In this document: in pieces, positions 21,997 through 30,120 of the stretch
Layout of the letters: the number at the start of each line of letters is the position of its first letter
Numbering within the stretch: position 1 is the first letter of the stretch
DNA from: a virus
DNA: 43,642 nucleotides
Reading direction: 5' to 3' (one strand)
Virus record (IMG/VR): IMGVR_UViG_3300013137_000004
Span: 1 to 43,642 of that record
Made by a program: the position numbers and the translations under genes
Notes under the pieces: model-generated
Database searches by the model: none
The model's input: only the letters and a program-made list of their open reading frames with translations
What the model was told of the DNA's origin: nothing

Positions 21997-22304
21997 TGGA
22001 AATTAAAACACCGCGAGAGCTTGCCAAGCATTTAATTGCGCCGTATGTATTGCGAGGAGACACGCCGGAAAGCATACTTGACGGCATGGGTGGAATGTCA
22101 TCGACTGAATACTCTGTTAATTTGGGCAATTACCTAGTTTTGACGCACGGCTCGAATAATATGAAAAATTGGCGAAGTATTAAGCTAAAAAGAGAAGAGA
22201 TCGGCGTCTCAAAATTTGAGGGGCGCGAGTGTTGCTATATTTTCAAGTTTTGGGAACTTCATCGAGAGATTAGGGAGGGCGTCAAACAGTTGGCGCTACT
22301 ATAA
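21996..22304 (+). CDS. Early protein, unknown
   Basis: 102 residues from an ATG that overlaps the previous stop (TAATG). Starts MEIKTPRELAKHLIAPYVLRGDTPESIL, which looks like a helix-turn-helix-like pair, then beta-type sequence (NYLVLTHGSN). No family is recognised. Translation is probably coupled to the gene before it. Confidence 0.65.
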   Translation: MEIKTPRELAKHLIAPYVLRGDTPESILDGMGGMSSTEYSVNLGNYLVLTHGSNNMKNWRSIKLKREEIGVSKFEGRECCYIFKFWELHREIREGVKQLALL

Positions 22305-22331
22305 ACAAATTAAAATATCAGCTTTCAACAA

Positions 22332-22470
22332 CCGGCGCGCAAGTGTCGGGGTGCGAGGTGGCGGATTAATTAGGTCGCCGTAATGTATTCGGTCGGTCGC
22401 TAGCTTAGAAAGCCGGAAACGCAAGTTTCTACGAATAAAATACGCCTCGCTTCCATTCTAAACGCTAGCG
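22332..22470 (+). ncRNA. Structured RNA element upstream of a small gene
   Basis: The 179-bp gap holds CCGGCGC-GCAA-GTGTCGG (22332-22349), GGCG/CGCC (22360-22379), and a 13-bp stem with one 2-nt bulge (22398-22410 with 22456-22470) that encloses GAAAC-GCAA-GTTTC (22416-22429). Two hairpins carry GCAA (GNRA) tetraloops. It ends 13 nt before the next start codon, like the elements at 24816 and 32213. It may be a cis-acting leader or a processed RNA; the class is unknown. Confidence 0.5.
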
Positions 22471-22483
22471 CGTCAACGCAACA

Positions 22484-22657
22484 ATGGACAAAATCCGGAT
22501 TGTAAAAACAGCCGGAGGGTTTCAACTAAAATTAGACAACTACAATTTTGCTATTTTTGAGGAACGCGAAGAGGCAAAAAAATGCAGGGATTTTATACAA
22601 AATTTAAGCGAGGAAGAGGGTAAAAAATGGAACAACAAGAAGCAGGCAGGGAGTTAA
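22484..22657 (+). CDS. Small protein, unknown
   Basis: 57 residues (MDKIRIVKTAGGFQLKL at the start, KKQAGS at the end). It has no clear ribosome site but follows the structured leader directly and overlaps the membrane-protein gene downstream. The pattern (beta-strand pair then charged helix, EEREEAKKCRDFIQNL) is common in small phage proteins. Confidence 0.5.
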   Translation: MDKIRIVKTAGGFQLKLDNYNFAIFEEREEAKKCRDFIQNLSEEEGKKWNNKKQAGS

Positions 22658-22755
22658 TCCGATTTATGATTGGGTTCGGGATCGGTGCTATAATAATACT
22701 AGCGCTAGCAATTTTTTGTTATTTCAAAGGAGTGCAACAAATAAATCGCAAATAG
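22627..22755 (+). CDS. 42-residue single-span membrane protein (possible holin-like)
   Basis: A polar N-terminus (MEQQEAGREL), one hydrophobic span (about 13-33, MIGFGIGAIIILALAIFCYF) and a short basic tail. It starts inside the preceding gene after GAGGG and lies 41 bp before the wall-degrading transglycosylase. This neighbourhood suggests a lysis or entry partner. Small size alone cannot prove a holin. Confidence 0.5.
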   Translation: MEQQEAGRELIRFMIGFGIGAIIILALAIFCYFKGVQQINRK

Positions 22756-22796
22756 CCATAAACGGCTACTTGCTAAGCCCTCGGAGGGGGCAAAAT

Positions 22797-23435
22797 ATGG
22801 ACAAGCTTTCTTTGTATCGAAGAACGCGCGCGACATTAAACACACGGCTCAAATTTGCGCCGTCAATAAAGCGCTCGGGAGCGAAGATCGGGGCAACGGT
22901 TGCATTAACCGTAATCGTGAGTGTACTTGGGTTCGGGATAGGCAAAGCGCCAAGTGCTAGCGAAGATAATGAGCCACCTAGTACGCAGGCAAGCGAAAGC
23001 ATCGCTTCGTATCTTGATATGGGTTCGGGATTGGTTGATCCGCCCGAAGATCAATTTGCTGAACTTAGTCAACAACAACATCAAGAGGCCAACGACCGCG
23101 ATATGGTAGCGGAAAGGGACAGAGAAGAGGCACGGCAAACGCCGGAGCCGGTAGCACTCGACTATTACATGAAGCTAGCAAACAAATACTCTCGAAAGTA
23201 CAACGCTGATCTTAATTGGCTTACTCGAGTTAGATCATGTGAGAGTGGCAATAATCACTTGAACGACCGCAATCCGGTTTGTAAGGGACTATTCCAATTT
23301 ATGCCTAGTACCTTTTATGCGAATGCCAAGAGAGCAGGGCTAGAAAATCCTGATATTTGGAGTGCGGACGATCAGACCAATGTGGCCGCCTATATGCAAT
23401 CAATCGGGCAACAAGGGCAATGGACTTGTAAATAA
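22797..23435 (+). CDS. Membrane-anchored lytic transglycosylase-like protein
   Basis: 212 residues from the ATG at 22797, preceded by GGAGGGGG. A longer frame to 22716 is unlikely because it has no ribosome site and overlaps the membrane peptide. A basic N-terminus is followed by one membrane span (31-49), then a Glu/Gln-rich linker. The C-terminal domain (about 122-212) looks like an SLT/resuscitation-type wall hydrolase: VRSCESGNN with the likely catalytic Glu149, GLFQFMPSTF, and a GQWTC end. Cys148, Cys162 and Cys211 may form a disulfide. It would cut peptidoglycan from outside the membrane. It lies in the early operon, away from the amidase. Confidence 0.75.
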   Translation: MDKLSLYRRTRATLNTRLKFAPSIKRSGAKIGATVALTVIVSVLGFGIGKAPSASEDNEPPSTQASESIASYLDMGSGLVDPPEDQFAELSQQQHQEANDRDMVAERDREEARQTPEPVALDYYMKLANKYSRKYNADLNWLTRVRSCESGNNHLNDRNPVCKGLFQFMPSTFYANAKRAGLENPDIWSADDQTNVAAYMQSIGQQGQWTCK

Positions 23436-23453
23436 TAATAGAAAGGCAAAGAA

Positions 23454-23789
23454 ATGGGCTACAACTTGAGAGATTTATTTAAGGCAAAAAAGAAATTAGA
23501 GTTTTTCGGTGTACCGATCCAAGTTTATTGTTGGTGGCACAAATTAGTTTTTCCATTTTTGAAGACCTATGTTTCTGTCGATATGGGACATGGTCATAGT
23601 TCGGCCGTTTATTTCAAAAAATTTCGAGGGGTGATCTATGTAGTTAAGATGGAAGGGAAGGACGAACCGGAAGAGGAAGCTTTAACAAAATCAGAAAAGG
23701 AAGATCTAAAATATATCAGGAAAATCGGAGTGATGGACAGGTCAACTTTGAATAAAACGCTTCGTAAAATCAAGGAACAACATGATTGA
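23454..23789 (+). CDS. Protein of unknown function
   Basis: 111 residues. An aromatic central part (YCWWHKLVFPFLKTYVSVD, about 25-43) is followed by beta-type sequence and a charged C-terminal helix. It is not clearly membrane-spanning. It overlaps the next gene by 8 bp. Confidence 0.6.
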   Translation: MGYNLRDLFKAKKKLEFFGVPIQVYCWWHKLVFPFLKTYVSVDMGHGHSSAVYFKKFRGVIYVVKMEGKDEPEEEALTKSEKEDLKYIRKIGVMDRSTLNKTLRKIKEQHD

Positions 23790-23976
23790 GTATGGTCAAT
23801 TCAAGTTTGTGGGTGAAAATATGTCGATGGGATTTGAGACAGGTCGAGTTTATAATCTCCGGCTTACTACAACAGCAGGGCAAATTAAAATTGAGGCAAG
23901 TGGGAATGAGGAACTCTACTGCCTATATTCATCGGTGCGAAACTTTATGAAAAATTGGGAAATCGTAATTAATTAG
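23782..23976 (+). CDS. Small protein with a beta-rich core, unknown
   Basis: 64 residues. The motif MSMGFETGRVYNLRL resembles the start of a small phage protein type with a G-x-x-Y-x-L strand. It starts within the end of the preceding gene, so translation is probably coupled. Confidence 0.6.
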   Translation: MIEYGQFKFVGENMSMGFETGRVYNLRLTTTAGQIKIEASGNEELYCLYSSVRNFMKNWEIVIN

Positions 23977-24004
23977 AAACTTAAAAAAAGGAAGTGAGGG
24001 GACA

Positions 24005-24619
24005 ATGGCAAAAAACAACAAGCTAAATTCGTGGTGGAGTATTAATCTTCGCCGGTTCGCAAATTGGTTATCTAAAAGGGCATGGGGTACGAGTTACATG
24101 GGGCAAGTGGCAAAGATCGGGGCATTAGGCCGAGCGAAGGATAAGATCATCAATAGTTTGAAGCAAGTGATCCGCGAGCAGAATGAGCGGAAGCACGCAT
24201 ATCGCAGAGAGGCCGAGAAACAAGCTTTGCTAGTACAGCAAAAGGTCAGGACTATCAATTCCAAGAATTCACTCATCGGCAAATTAAAGCACGACAAAGA
24301 ATTCTTGAGAGCTTGCTACGAGCAAGATGTCGAGGAGCTAAAAAGTCAGATCTCATTCAGAGATAAAATTATCGAAGTGGCTATTGTTAATGAGGCCGAG
24401 CTTAAAAGAAGAATCAAATGCTTGCATGAGCGCGTCAGAGTTCGGGATATTAAGATCGAACGATTCGCTTCCGGCAAAGAATTTTCAAAGGTCGTCCGCA
24501 ATAATATCTTGACCGCCAATGAATTGAGCAAGGTACGGAGCGAAAAGTATCAGTTAGAGCGCAAAATGCGCGCCTTAAGAGGCACACTAGCGCGGACAAT
24601 GGATAAGAAGGCGGCATAA
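24005..24619 (+). CDS. Long coiled-coil protein, unknown
   Basis: 204 residues, basic, with a predicted continuous helix from about residue 40 to the end (many K/R/E/L heptad positions). A GTSYMGQVAKIGALGRAKDKI segment marks its start. The AAGGAAG-type ribosome site is weak. It may be a DNA-associated or structural early protein; no family is recognised. Confidence 0.6.
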   Translation: MAKNNKLNSWWSINLRRFANWLSKRAWGTSYMGQVAKIGALGRAKDKIINSLKQVIREQNERKHAYRREAEKQALLVQQKVRTINSKNSLIGKLKHDKEFLRACYEQDVEELKSQISFRDKIIEVAIVNEAELKRRIKCLHERVRVRDIKIERFASGKEFSKVVRNNILTANELSKVRSEKYQLERKMRALRGTLARTMDKKAA

Positions 24620-24620
24620 C

Positions 24621-24794
24621 ATGCTTAAGCTCAAAGAGTGCGAAATGTGTAAGCAATTCAAAGAGCATTTAATCGGCGGTAGATTGTGCAAATTCTGTTA
24701 TAATGATGCGCCAGACTGGATAAAACAGCTTGTGGATAACCGAAAGTCCAAGAATAGCTTAGAGTATTGCACCGAAGAGGAAGAGCAAGTATAA
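24621..24794 (+). CDS. 57-residue zinc-ribbon protein
   Basis: Two CxxC knuckles (CEMC at residues 7-10 and CKFC at 23-26) form a small zinc ribbon; an acidic tail follows. It starts right after the coiled-coil gene. Small zinc ribbons in phage often bind nucleic acid or host proteins; the target is unknown. Confidence 0.65.
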   Translation: MLKLKECEMCKQFKEHLIGGRLCKFCYNDAPDWIKQLVDNRKSKNSLEYCTEEEEQV

Positions 24795-24815
24795 TTAAAT
24801 AAATAATCAAATAGG

Positions 24816-25135
24816 GCATCTGCATTGTTTGGTAGAGTGGTCGCTGATTGAATCAGCGCTAATCGAAAATTAGAGCGATAAGACCGGCAGGGGTAAAGCA
24901 GATTCTTTGAATCTAGTCTCCCGGTTAAAGAGCGTCAAAGCTTGCTACAAAACAGCTATAATTTCCAGTCCTTGCAAGGCATAGAGCCGCAAGCTCTATA
25001 AGGAAAGAAGAAGCTAGATGTTGATTCGGCTTCTCTGTATTGCAGAGAAAATGAAGAGACTATCACTAGCGGCGGAAAAAACTTGTTGAGTAGTGCTGAA
25101 GTCAAATCTTCAACTCTATCAAACTATGCAGGTGT
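24816..25135 (+). ncRNA. 320-nt multi-branched structured RNA candidate
   Basis: The ends pair over 10 bp with two G-U pairs (GCATCTGCAT 24816-24825, ATGCAGGTGT 25126-25135). Inside are perfect hairpins at 24842-24858 (CGCTGAT/ATCAGCG), 24859-24873 (CTAAT/ATTAG), 24900-24914 (AGATTC/GAATCT, within ACCGG/CCGGT 24883-24925), 24981-24999 (ATAGAGC/GCTCTAT) and 25031-25049 (TTCTCTG/CAGAGAA). A longer stem lies at 25052-25112. There is no open frame. It ends 19 nt before the next gene. It does not fit a tRNA, tmRNA or RNase P RNA by their key motifs. Class unknown. Confidence 0.55.
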
Positions 25136-25154
25136 TCTCTAAACAGGGCAACAA

Positions 25155-25361
25155 ATGGCAACCAAAAAAATGACACCGGAAGAGCTACAAAAGGCAAATT
25201 ACTGGACGGAACGCGCCGAGCAATGCGTCCGCCGGACGATTAAAGATCTCCAAGAGGCCAACGAATACATGAGACGATCCGGCATTATGGAAGTCTATGT
25301 TATCGGCCGTCAAAAATTATCAAAACTTAAACCGGTGAAACAAAAAACCGAAAAGAAATAG
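25155..25361 (+). CDS. Small helical protein, unknown
   Basis: 68 residues, charged and helical (MTPEELQKANYWTERAEQCVRRTIKDLQEANEYMRR). It follows the structured RNA and precedes the helicase by 6 bp. No family is recognised. Confidence 0.6.
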   Translation: MATKKMTPEELQKANYWTERAEQCVRRTIKDLQEANEYMRRSGIMEVYVIGRQKLSKLKPVKQKTEKK

Positions 25362-25367
25362 GGCAGA

Positions 25368-26597
25368 ATGTATCAATTAAGACCATATCAACAAGAGGCA
25401 TCAGATTTAGCAGTCAAACATTTACAAGAGTACGGACAGCCGTTTGTAGTCGTCATGGCTACCGGCGCCGGAAAATCGCTTGTGATCGCTGATATTTGCC
25501 ATAAATTAGATGAGCCGGTGCTGATCTTGCAACCTTCAAAGGAGATTTTGGAGCAGAACTTCTTGAAGTTGAAATCCTACGGCATTGAAGACATCGCAAT
25601 CTATTCGGCTTCGATGGGGCAAAAAGAGATCGCGAAATATACTTATGCGACAATCGGATCAATCTATAAATGCTCGGAGAAGTTCAAGCATTTCAAGTAT
25701 GTGATAATGGACGAGTGCCATTTCCTATCGCCGAAGAATATCTCGGGCATGTACACGCAATTCTTCCGAGAGATCGAGTGCCGGAATGTTTGCGGACTTA
25801 CAGCCACACCTTACCGGCTAGAAAATAAGTTCTTCAAGGACGCGGCCGGACAGCTCAATTACACCGCAACGCTCAAGATGATAAATCGAATCTATCCCTT
25901 CTTTTTTAAGAAGATGGTTTATAAGATCGAAACTCAAGAGCTGATTGAACAGGGCTATTTATCGCCGATCAAATACTACTGTGAGGAAGTCGATTTGTCA
26001 GAGTTGCGCGTCAACTCCACTGGTCGGGACTTCACGGAAGAGAGCGTCCATAAGTTTTGGAATAACATCAAGTTGGCTCGGATCGCCGCCAACATCAAAT
26101 TGATCGACAAGAATTGCAAGCGCAATCTGATCTTTTGCTCTTCAATCTTTCAGGCATCGCAACTCAAAGAGTTCTTAAACACCTCCGGCCTTGAATGCGA
26201 AATGGTAACAGGCAAAACGCCGAAGAAAGAACGAGAGAGTATTATCGCTCGATTCCGGGCCGGTAGTCTTCGCCATATTGTAAATGTTGGCGTCTTCACA
26301 ACCGGCTTTGATGTACCGGAGCTTGATTCGATAATCTTGGCCCGGCCGACAATGAGCTTGGCTTTGTATTATCAGATGGTAGGCCGAGGAGTTCGTCTTG
26401 ATCCGGCTGTTAAGAGTAAGGTATTGAGAGTATTTGACTTTGCCGGAATAGTCGAGCGCATGGGTAAAGTAGAAACAATTAAAATAACGAAGGAAGTGGA
26501 CGGCTTCAGGGATCGGGTAGAATCCGAGAGGGGGATCATGACAGAGATCCCACTATTCACTTTCCAAGTTAAGAAAGACATGGGGTTTGCACAATGA
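25368..26597 (+). CDS. Superfamily 2 DNA/RNA helicase
   Basis: 409 residues. Helicase motifs in order: a Q-like RPYQQEA (5-11), Walker A ATGAGKS (31-37), DECH box (115-118), LTATPYR (144-150), then a C-terminal RecA-like domain with LIFCSS, VGVFTTGFDVPELD, and the arginine-finger motif QMVGRGVR. It uses ATP to unwind or translocate on nucleic acid. The domain order resembles UvsW/RadD-like phage helicases. With no polymerase or primase in the phage, it probably helps host-driven replication or recombination. It overlaps the next gene by 4 bp. Confidence 0.9.
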   Translation: MYQLRPYQQEASDLAVKHLQEYGQPFVVVMATGAGKSLVIADICHKLDEPVLILQPSKEILEQNFLKLKSYGIEDIAIYSASMGQKEIAKYTYATIGSIYKCSEKFKHFKYVIMDECHFLSPKNISGMYTQFFREIECRNVCGLTATPYRLENKFFKDAAGQLNYTATLKMINRIYPFFFKKMVYKIETQELIEQGYLSPIKYYCEEVDLSELRVNSTGRDFTEESVHKFWNNIKLARIAANIKLIDKNCKRNLIFCSSIFQASQLKEFLNTSGLECEMVTGKTPKKERESIIARFRAGSLRHIVNVGVFTTGFDVPELDSIILARPTMSLALYYQMVGRGVRLDPAVKSKVLRVFDFAGIVERMGKVETIKITKEVDGFRDRVESERGIMTEIPLFTFQVKKDMGFAQ

Positions 26598-26893
26598 TTC
26601 AATGTCCATATTGTAAAGGCGGTGCGAAAAATAAAAAACAATTAGAGATTCATAAATCTATAATTCATAAAGAAGAATTGGTATCGGAGTTGGTTAAATA
26701 TCCGGTTCGCTATGACGATCAAGGTCAATATATTTGGGACGCCGACAATCACATGGTTTTGATGATTCGAGGGTGGGGACGGTTGCAATACCTCGAAGAC
26801 GCTGAAGCCAAGCAAGATGTTATAGGCGAGTTTGTGGCTGAAGCAATCAACGAAAAGTTGAGAAAGCAGAGCGATGGACAAAATAAACTTTGA
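26594..26893 (+). CDS. Zinc-finger phage protein, unknown
   Basis: 99 residues. The N-terminus carries a C2H2-like finger (CPYC at 4-7, then HKSIIH at 20-25). The rest (YIWDADNHMVLMIRGWGRLQYLEDAEAKQD) is a pattern seen in many phages beside replication genes. It begins with ATGA overlapping the helicase stop, so it is probably a helicase partner or nucleic-acid-binding protein. Confidence 0.65.
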   Translation: MIQCPYCKGGAKNKKQLEIHKSIIHKEELVSELVKYPVRYDDQGQYIWDADNHMVLMIRGWGRLQYLEDAEAKQDVIGEFVAEAINEKLRKQSDGQNKL

Positions 26894-27134
26894 TCCTGAA
26901 CGCTTCGCGCCTCCGGCCAAACGCAAGCGTCCCACCAATCCAATTTATTTGAAGGCGTGTGAGGTAGCGAAGATTACCGGAATGCCGGCGGTGCGGTGGC
27001 TCCGAGTAGTAAAACAACACGAGTGGGCGGTGAATCGGGCATTGATCGAATTAAGAGAGATGACACCGCGAAACAAATCGGCGTATCTACAATGGCTAAT
27101 TAAGAAATTTATCGGAGAGGAGAAGGCAAAATGA
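26874..27134 (+). CDS. Small basic helical protein, unknown
   Basis: 86 residues. A basic N-terminal patch (PPAKRKRPTNP) is followed by helices with conserved-looking Trp residues (VRWLRVVKQHEWAV, LQWLIKKFIG). It could bind DNA. It overlaps both neighbours by a few bases in a replication-type cluster. Confidence 0.6.
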   Translation: MDKINFDPERFAPPAKRKRPTNPIYLKACEVAKITGMPAVRWLRVVKQHEWAVNRALIELREMTPRNKSAYLQWLIKKFIGEEKAK

Positions 27135-27316
27135 AAAGAAATTTACGGAATTTAATTGAAAATTTTTATCGCTTCGTTGCGAAAATTATTCCGAATAAAC
27201 TTAGATATTTTGTGATTATAGATTCTTGGGCGAAAACTACAACCGGTGAATACTCTAAAGAAATAGTTACCGATTTGAAAGTTGTGGACATGATAAATAG
27301 GATTGAAAAAAGATGA
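27131..27316 (+). CDS. Small protein, unknown
   Basis: 61 residues, starting with an amphipathic basic helix (MKRNLRNLIENFYRFVAKIIPNKL), then a beta-type segment. ATGA overlaps join it to the genes on both sides. No family is recognised. Confidence 0.55.
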   Translation: MKRNLRNLIENFYRFVAKIIPNKLRYFVIIDSWAKTTTGEYSKEIVTDLKVVDMINRIEKR

Positions 27317-27546
27317 AGCTTAAATGGCATAGAAAAATTCAGGGCGTCATGGTCGAGGCGTGGGCTGATACCGGCCACAAAAGATTCGGGTGTAGTTTTG
27401 ATCTTGTGGACGGCAATCATTGGTTTGAAAGGGACATTGAGGAAGAGGAAGGAGAAGCAAAATTAGGGCAGTTGGAAGCGGATATCGCTTCATTCGTGTA
27501 CGAGTGTTTAACAAAATTATTAAGGGCAATTAAGAAAGGTTACTAG
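27313..27546 (+). CDS. Small protein, unknown
   Basis: 77 residues. A beta-type N-terminal half (KIQGVMVEAWADTGHKRFGCSFDLVDG) is followed by an acidic helix and a basic end. It overlaps the previous stop by 4 bp and lies 4 bp before the coiled-coil gene. Confidence 0.55.
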   Translation: MKLKWHRKIQGVMVEAWADTGHKRFGCSFDLVDGNHWFERDIEEEEGEAKLGQLEADIASFVYECLTKLLRAIKKGY

Positions 27547-27550
27547 GAGC

Positions 27551-28414
27551 ATGGAAGAATTGAATATCGAAAAATTTAGCCCGAAGAGGGCAGAGTTAGT
27601 CACGCTTGCTACTAATTGCAAGAATTTAAAGATCAAGGGCATTGACGATACGGCCGGTTATAATGCCGTTGATAAGGCCCGAAAAGATCTTAAGGCCGCG
27701 CGTGTCGAGATTCAAAAGGCCGGCAAATCACTTCGGAGCGAAGCTCTAGCGTTTCAAAAGAAAGTGATCGACATGGAGAAGGAACTCGTTGCTCTTGTTG
27801 AGCCAGTCGAACAAGAATTGGAAGAGAAGTTGGCAAAGATCGACCATGAAAAAGAGATGATTGCTCGCAAGGAGCGTTTGCCGGAGCGGAGAGAAAAGCT
27901 TGAGACTGTTCAGGCCACCGCTACGGACGAAGAGCTACTCGAGATGGACGATCAGCAATTTCAAATTTTCTTCTACGATAAAAAGGACGAGTTTATCGCG
28001 GCCGAGAAAAAGAAAGCCGAAGACGAAGCGGCCAAACTAGCCGAGGAAAAAGCGAAAATCGAGGAAGAAAAAAAGGCCGTTCAAGAACAGCAAGAAAAAC
28101 TCGAGAAGGAAAAGGAAGCGCTCGAAGATGCCAAGAAAAAGATCGCCGAGGAAGAAGCTGAACGCGAAGCCGATGCCGAGGCAATCAAGAAAAAAGAAGA
28201 AGAGGACGAGAAAGAGCGCAAACGGCTTGAAGACATCAATATCGCCAAAGAGAAAGAGGAAGCCGAAAGACAGAAAGAACTTTTGGGAAAGAGAAAAGTT
28301 TATAAGGATTGGCTCGCCAAAAATAATTACAACAAGGAAGAGTTTATCATTCAGAGCTTCCAAGATAACACCGTGTTTGTAATGTACAAAAAGGTTGACG
28401 AGCTAACGATTTAA
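27551..28414 (+). CDS. Long coiled-coil protein next to the ssDNA-binding-like gene
   Basis: 287 residues with one of the longest charged coiled coils here (about 55-240, rich in E and K, little else). The N-terminal part (VDKARKDLKAARVEIQKAGKSLR) matches a protein type often placed beside phage recombination or ssDNA-binding genes (DUF1351-like). The C-terminus is compact (KVYKDWLAKNNYNKEEFII). A recombination-associated scaffold is a reasonable guess. Confidence 0.6.
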   Translation: MEELNIEKFSPKRAELVTLATNCKNLKIKGIDDTAGYNAVDKARKDLKAARVEIQKAGKSLRSEALAFQKKVIDMEKELVALVEPVEQELEEKLAKIDHEKEMIARKERLPERREKLETVQATATDEELLEMDDQQFQIFFYDKKDEFIAAEKKKAEDEAAKLAEEKAKIEEEKKAVQEQQEKLEKEKEALEDAKKKIAEEEAEREADAEAIKKKEEEDEKERKRLEDINIAKEKEEAERQKELLGKRKVYKDWLAKNNYNKEEFIIQSFQDNTVFVMYKKVDELTI

Positions 28415-28467
28415 TAAAGTAAGGATTAAGAAAATCTTAAAAAAAAGTTAAAAAAGAAAGGTTTGCG

Positions 28468-29172
28468 ATGCTTAAAGCACCAAAACAAGAAGGTTCGTTT
28501 GAGCCGGTCAAGGCCGGCAGTTACGCCGCTCGTTGCTACTCGATCGTAGTAGTTGGGACAGTTCAGCCGAATAATCCGGCTTACAGTCCTTCGAGCAAAA
28601 TTAGAATCGGTTGGGAATTGCCAACAGAGATGAGAGAAAGCGCAGACGGCGAAGTCCCTCATACAGTAACGCGCGAATATGGCTTTACAATGGGTAAGCG
28701 CGGAAAATTGCGCCCCATGATCGAGGGTTGGTTTGGGCGTAGTTTTCCTTCCGATGACGCCGCCTATGATTTCGATCTTGAGAAGTTGATCGGCAAAACT
28801 TGCATGGTCGCAGTCGTCAATGAGACGAGCGATGATAAAGTTTATGCCAATATCTCAAGTGTCTCTCCGGTTCCAAAAGGGTTAGAAGTACCCGGCGAAG
28901 TCAACGCGCCATTCTTCTTGAGTTACGAGAATTGGGATCAGAATGCCTTTGAAGCTTTGCCACAGTTCTTAAAAGATAAGATGGCCGGCACGCCGGAATA
29001 CAAAACTCTTGTCTTGCAGGGCAAAGCCAAAGCCGTTGAAGCTTCGGACACCGCTTCGGCCCCGGCCGAAGACAAAGATGTTACCTCCGCCGATGTTAAT
29101 GATGCGATGGAAAAAGCTTCTCCGGTTAAGCCAAGTGAGGCCGAGATCGAAGAAGACGAATGCCCTTTTTAA
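28468..29172 (+). CDS. ssDNA-binding-like replication protein with acidic tip
   Basis: 234 residues. The first ~150 form a beta-rich OB-type domain (KAGSYAARCYSIVVVGTVQ, SKIRIGWELP, GKTCMVAVVNETSDDKVYANISSV). A long flexible Ala/Pro/acidic linker follows, and the protein ends EIEEDECPF, close to the DDDIPF tip through which SSB proteins recruit partners. This architecture fits phage SSBs. It follows the coiled-coil protein by 53 bp. Confidence 0.75.
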   Translation: MLKAPKQEGSFEPVKAGSYAARCYSIVVVGTVQPNNPAYSPSSKIRIGWELPTEMRESADGEVPHTVTREYGFTMGKRGKLRPMIEGWFGRSFPSDDAAYDFDLEKLIGKTCMVAVVNETSDDKVYANISSVSPVPKGLEVPGEVNAPFFLSYENWDQNAFEALPQFLKDKMAGTPEYKTLVLQGKAKAVEASDTASAPAEDKDVTSADVNDAMEKASPVKPSEAEIEEDECPF

Positions 29173-29220
29173 TAAGACAGTTGCGTAGAAGGTACGCGGA
29201 TCAACTCGGAGGCAAATTAG

Positions 29221-29481
29221 ATGCTGAATAAAAAAACTAAAAAAAAGATCGAAGGCCTCATATCCGGCTACGAATTGTCGCAAGTGCTTGAAAAGGCATT
29301 TAAGGAAAACAAGATCGACAAGCAAACTCGTACCGATTCCTATGCTTACTGGTTGATCTTTCGAGGACACCACGGACGGTGGGATCAATTCTACAACAAG
29401 GACGGAGATCGTCTTGATGAGATTCCACCAAATCCGAATTTAGAAGCCGAGGTTAGAGAAGTATTCGAAATCGAGGAATAA
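29221..29481 (+). CDS. Small early protein, unknown
   Basis: 86 residues. A basic N-terminal patch is followed by a helix, then a Trp/His-rich stretch (YAYWLIFRGHHGRWDQFYNKDGD) and an acidic end. It ends with TAATGG, sharing a base with the next start. Confidence 0.6.
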   Translation: MLNKKTKKKIEGLISGYELSQVLEKAFKENKIDKQTRTDSYAYWLIFRGHHGRWDQFYNKDGDRLDEIPPNPNLEAEVREVFEIEE

Positions 29482-29615
29482 TGGAAGAAGAAACATACAA
29501 AATTGATACCGGTAATTTGACCGATGATTGCAAAACTGCTCTTGAAGAGCATTTCAACAAAGAAATCGACAACATTTCCGATCAGGAAATTACTGAATTC
29601 TTATTAGAAAATTAA
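29481..29615 (+). CDS. 44-residue acidic protein, unknown
   Basis: Very acidic (MEEETYKIDTGNLTDDC, then EITEFLLEN) with a net charge near -11. Its start overlaps the previous stop. Small acidic phage proteins can mimic DNA or bind host proteins; nothing more can be said here. Confidence 0.55.
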   Translation: MEEETYKIDTGNLTDDCKTALEEHFNKEIDNISDQEITEFLLEN

Positions 29616-29647
29616 ACAAAAAAAAGGAAAGAAAGGAGTGGGAAGCC

Positions 29648-29806
29648 ATGAGCGTCATGTTTATTGAGTGCAAAGATTGCGGAAAAAAATTTGAGATCGA
29701 GGAAAAAGAGCAACAATGGTATGAGGACAAAGGTTTGACTTTGCCGAAGCGTTGTACCGGTTGCAGACAGAAAAACCGAGAGCGCCGAGAAAAAGAAGGT
29801 CGTTAA
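29648..29806 (+). CDS. 52-residue zinc-ribbon protein
   Basis: Two knuckles, CKDC (8-11) and CTGC (36-39), separated by an acidic helix and followed by a highly basic end (RQKNRERREKEGR). Good AGGAG ribosome site. It resembles the small zinc-ribbon type seen across phages and bacteria and is probably a nucleic-acid or host-factor binder. Confidence 0.7.
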   Translation: MSVMFIECKDCGKKFEIEEKEQQWYEDKGLTLPKRCTGCRQKNRERREKEGR

Positions 29807-29847
29807 AGCGCGTTCAAAAGAAAAAATCATTTACGGAGAATTGAGAC

Positions 29848-30120
29848 ATGAAACAAGAAGAAAATATAGTCATCATCAAAGAGGGCATAATCGGTAGTAT
29901 TATCACCGATTTTGTGAGCTTTGGTGTTTTGGCCGCAATGCTATGGATAAACTTCGCGTATTTAGGCAATCAATGGCTTATCACCCTGTTTATCCTGACA
30001 ATTTGGTTTTTAGAAATGATGATGAGATCGAAAGACCTTCACAATTTGCATCGTTTCAAATCGGTCGATGAAGCTTTACTATTCTTAAATGAGCTGAAAG
30101 GGGATAAAAAGAATGGCTAA
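29848..30120 (+). CDS. Two-span membrane protein, unknown
   Basis: 90 residues with two hydrophobic segments (about 13-35 and 42-58) joined by a short loop, then a polar tail that ends GDKKNG. It ends inside the GroEL start (8-bp overlap), so expression is linked. It may be a holin or membrane anchor, although its place before GroEL does not favour lysis. Confidence 0.55.
   Translation: MKQEENIVIIKEGIIGSIITDFVSFGVLAAMLWINFAYLGNQWLITLFILTIWFLEMMMRSKDLHNLHRFKSVDEALLFLNELKGDKKNG

Noticed and set aside
24816-24925. tRNA-Ser(UGA)-like start: 5-bp anticodon-like stem with a UGA loop and a long variable-arm-like hairpin
   Set aside because: The T-arm with TTCRANTC and a 3' acceptor strand are not found at the right distance, and the D-arm does not pair well.
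24816-25135. tmRNA
   Set aside because: Length and end pairing fit roughly, but the 5' GGATTCGAC-type and canonical T-loop motifs and a tag frame are missing.
28037-28363. Hydrophobic 108-codon frame on the minus strand
   Set aside because: It is the mirror of the Glu/Lys-rich coiled-coil gene; such repeats give Phe/Leu-rich shadows on the other strand.
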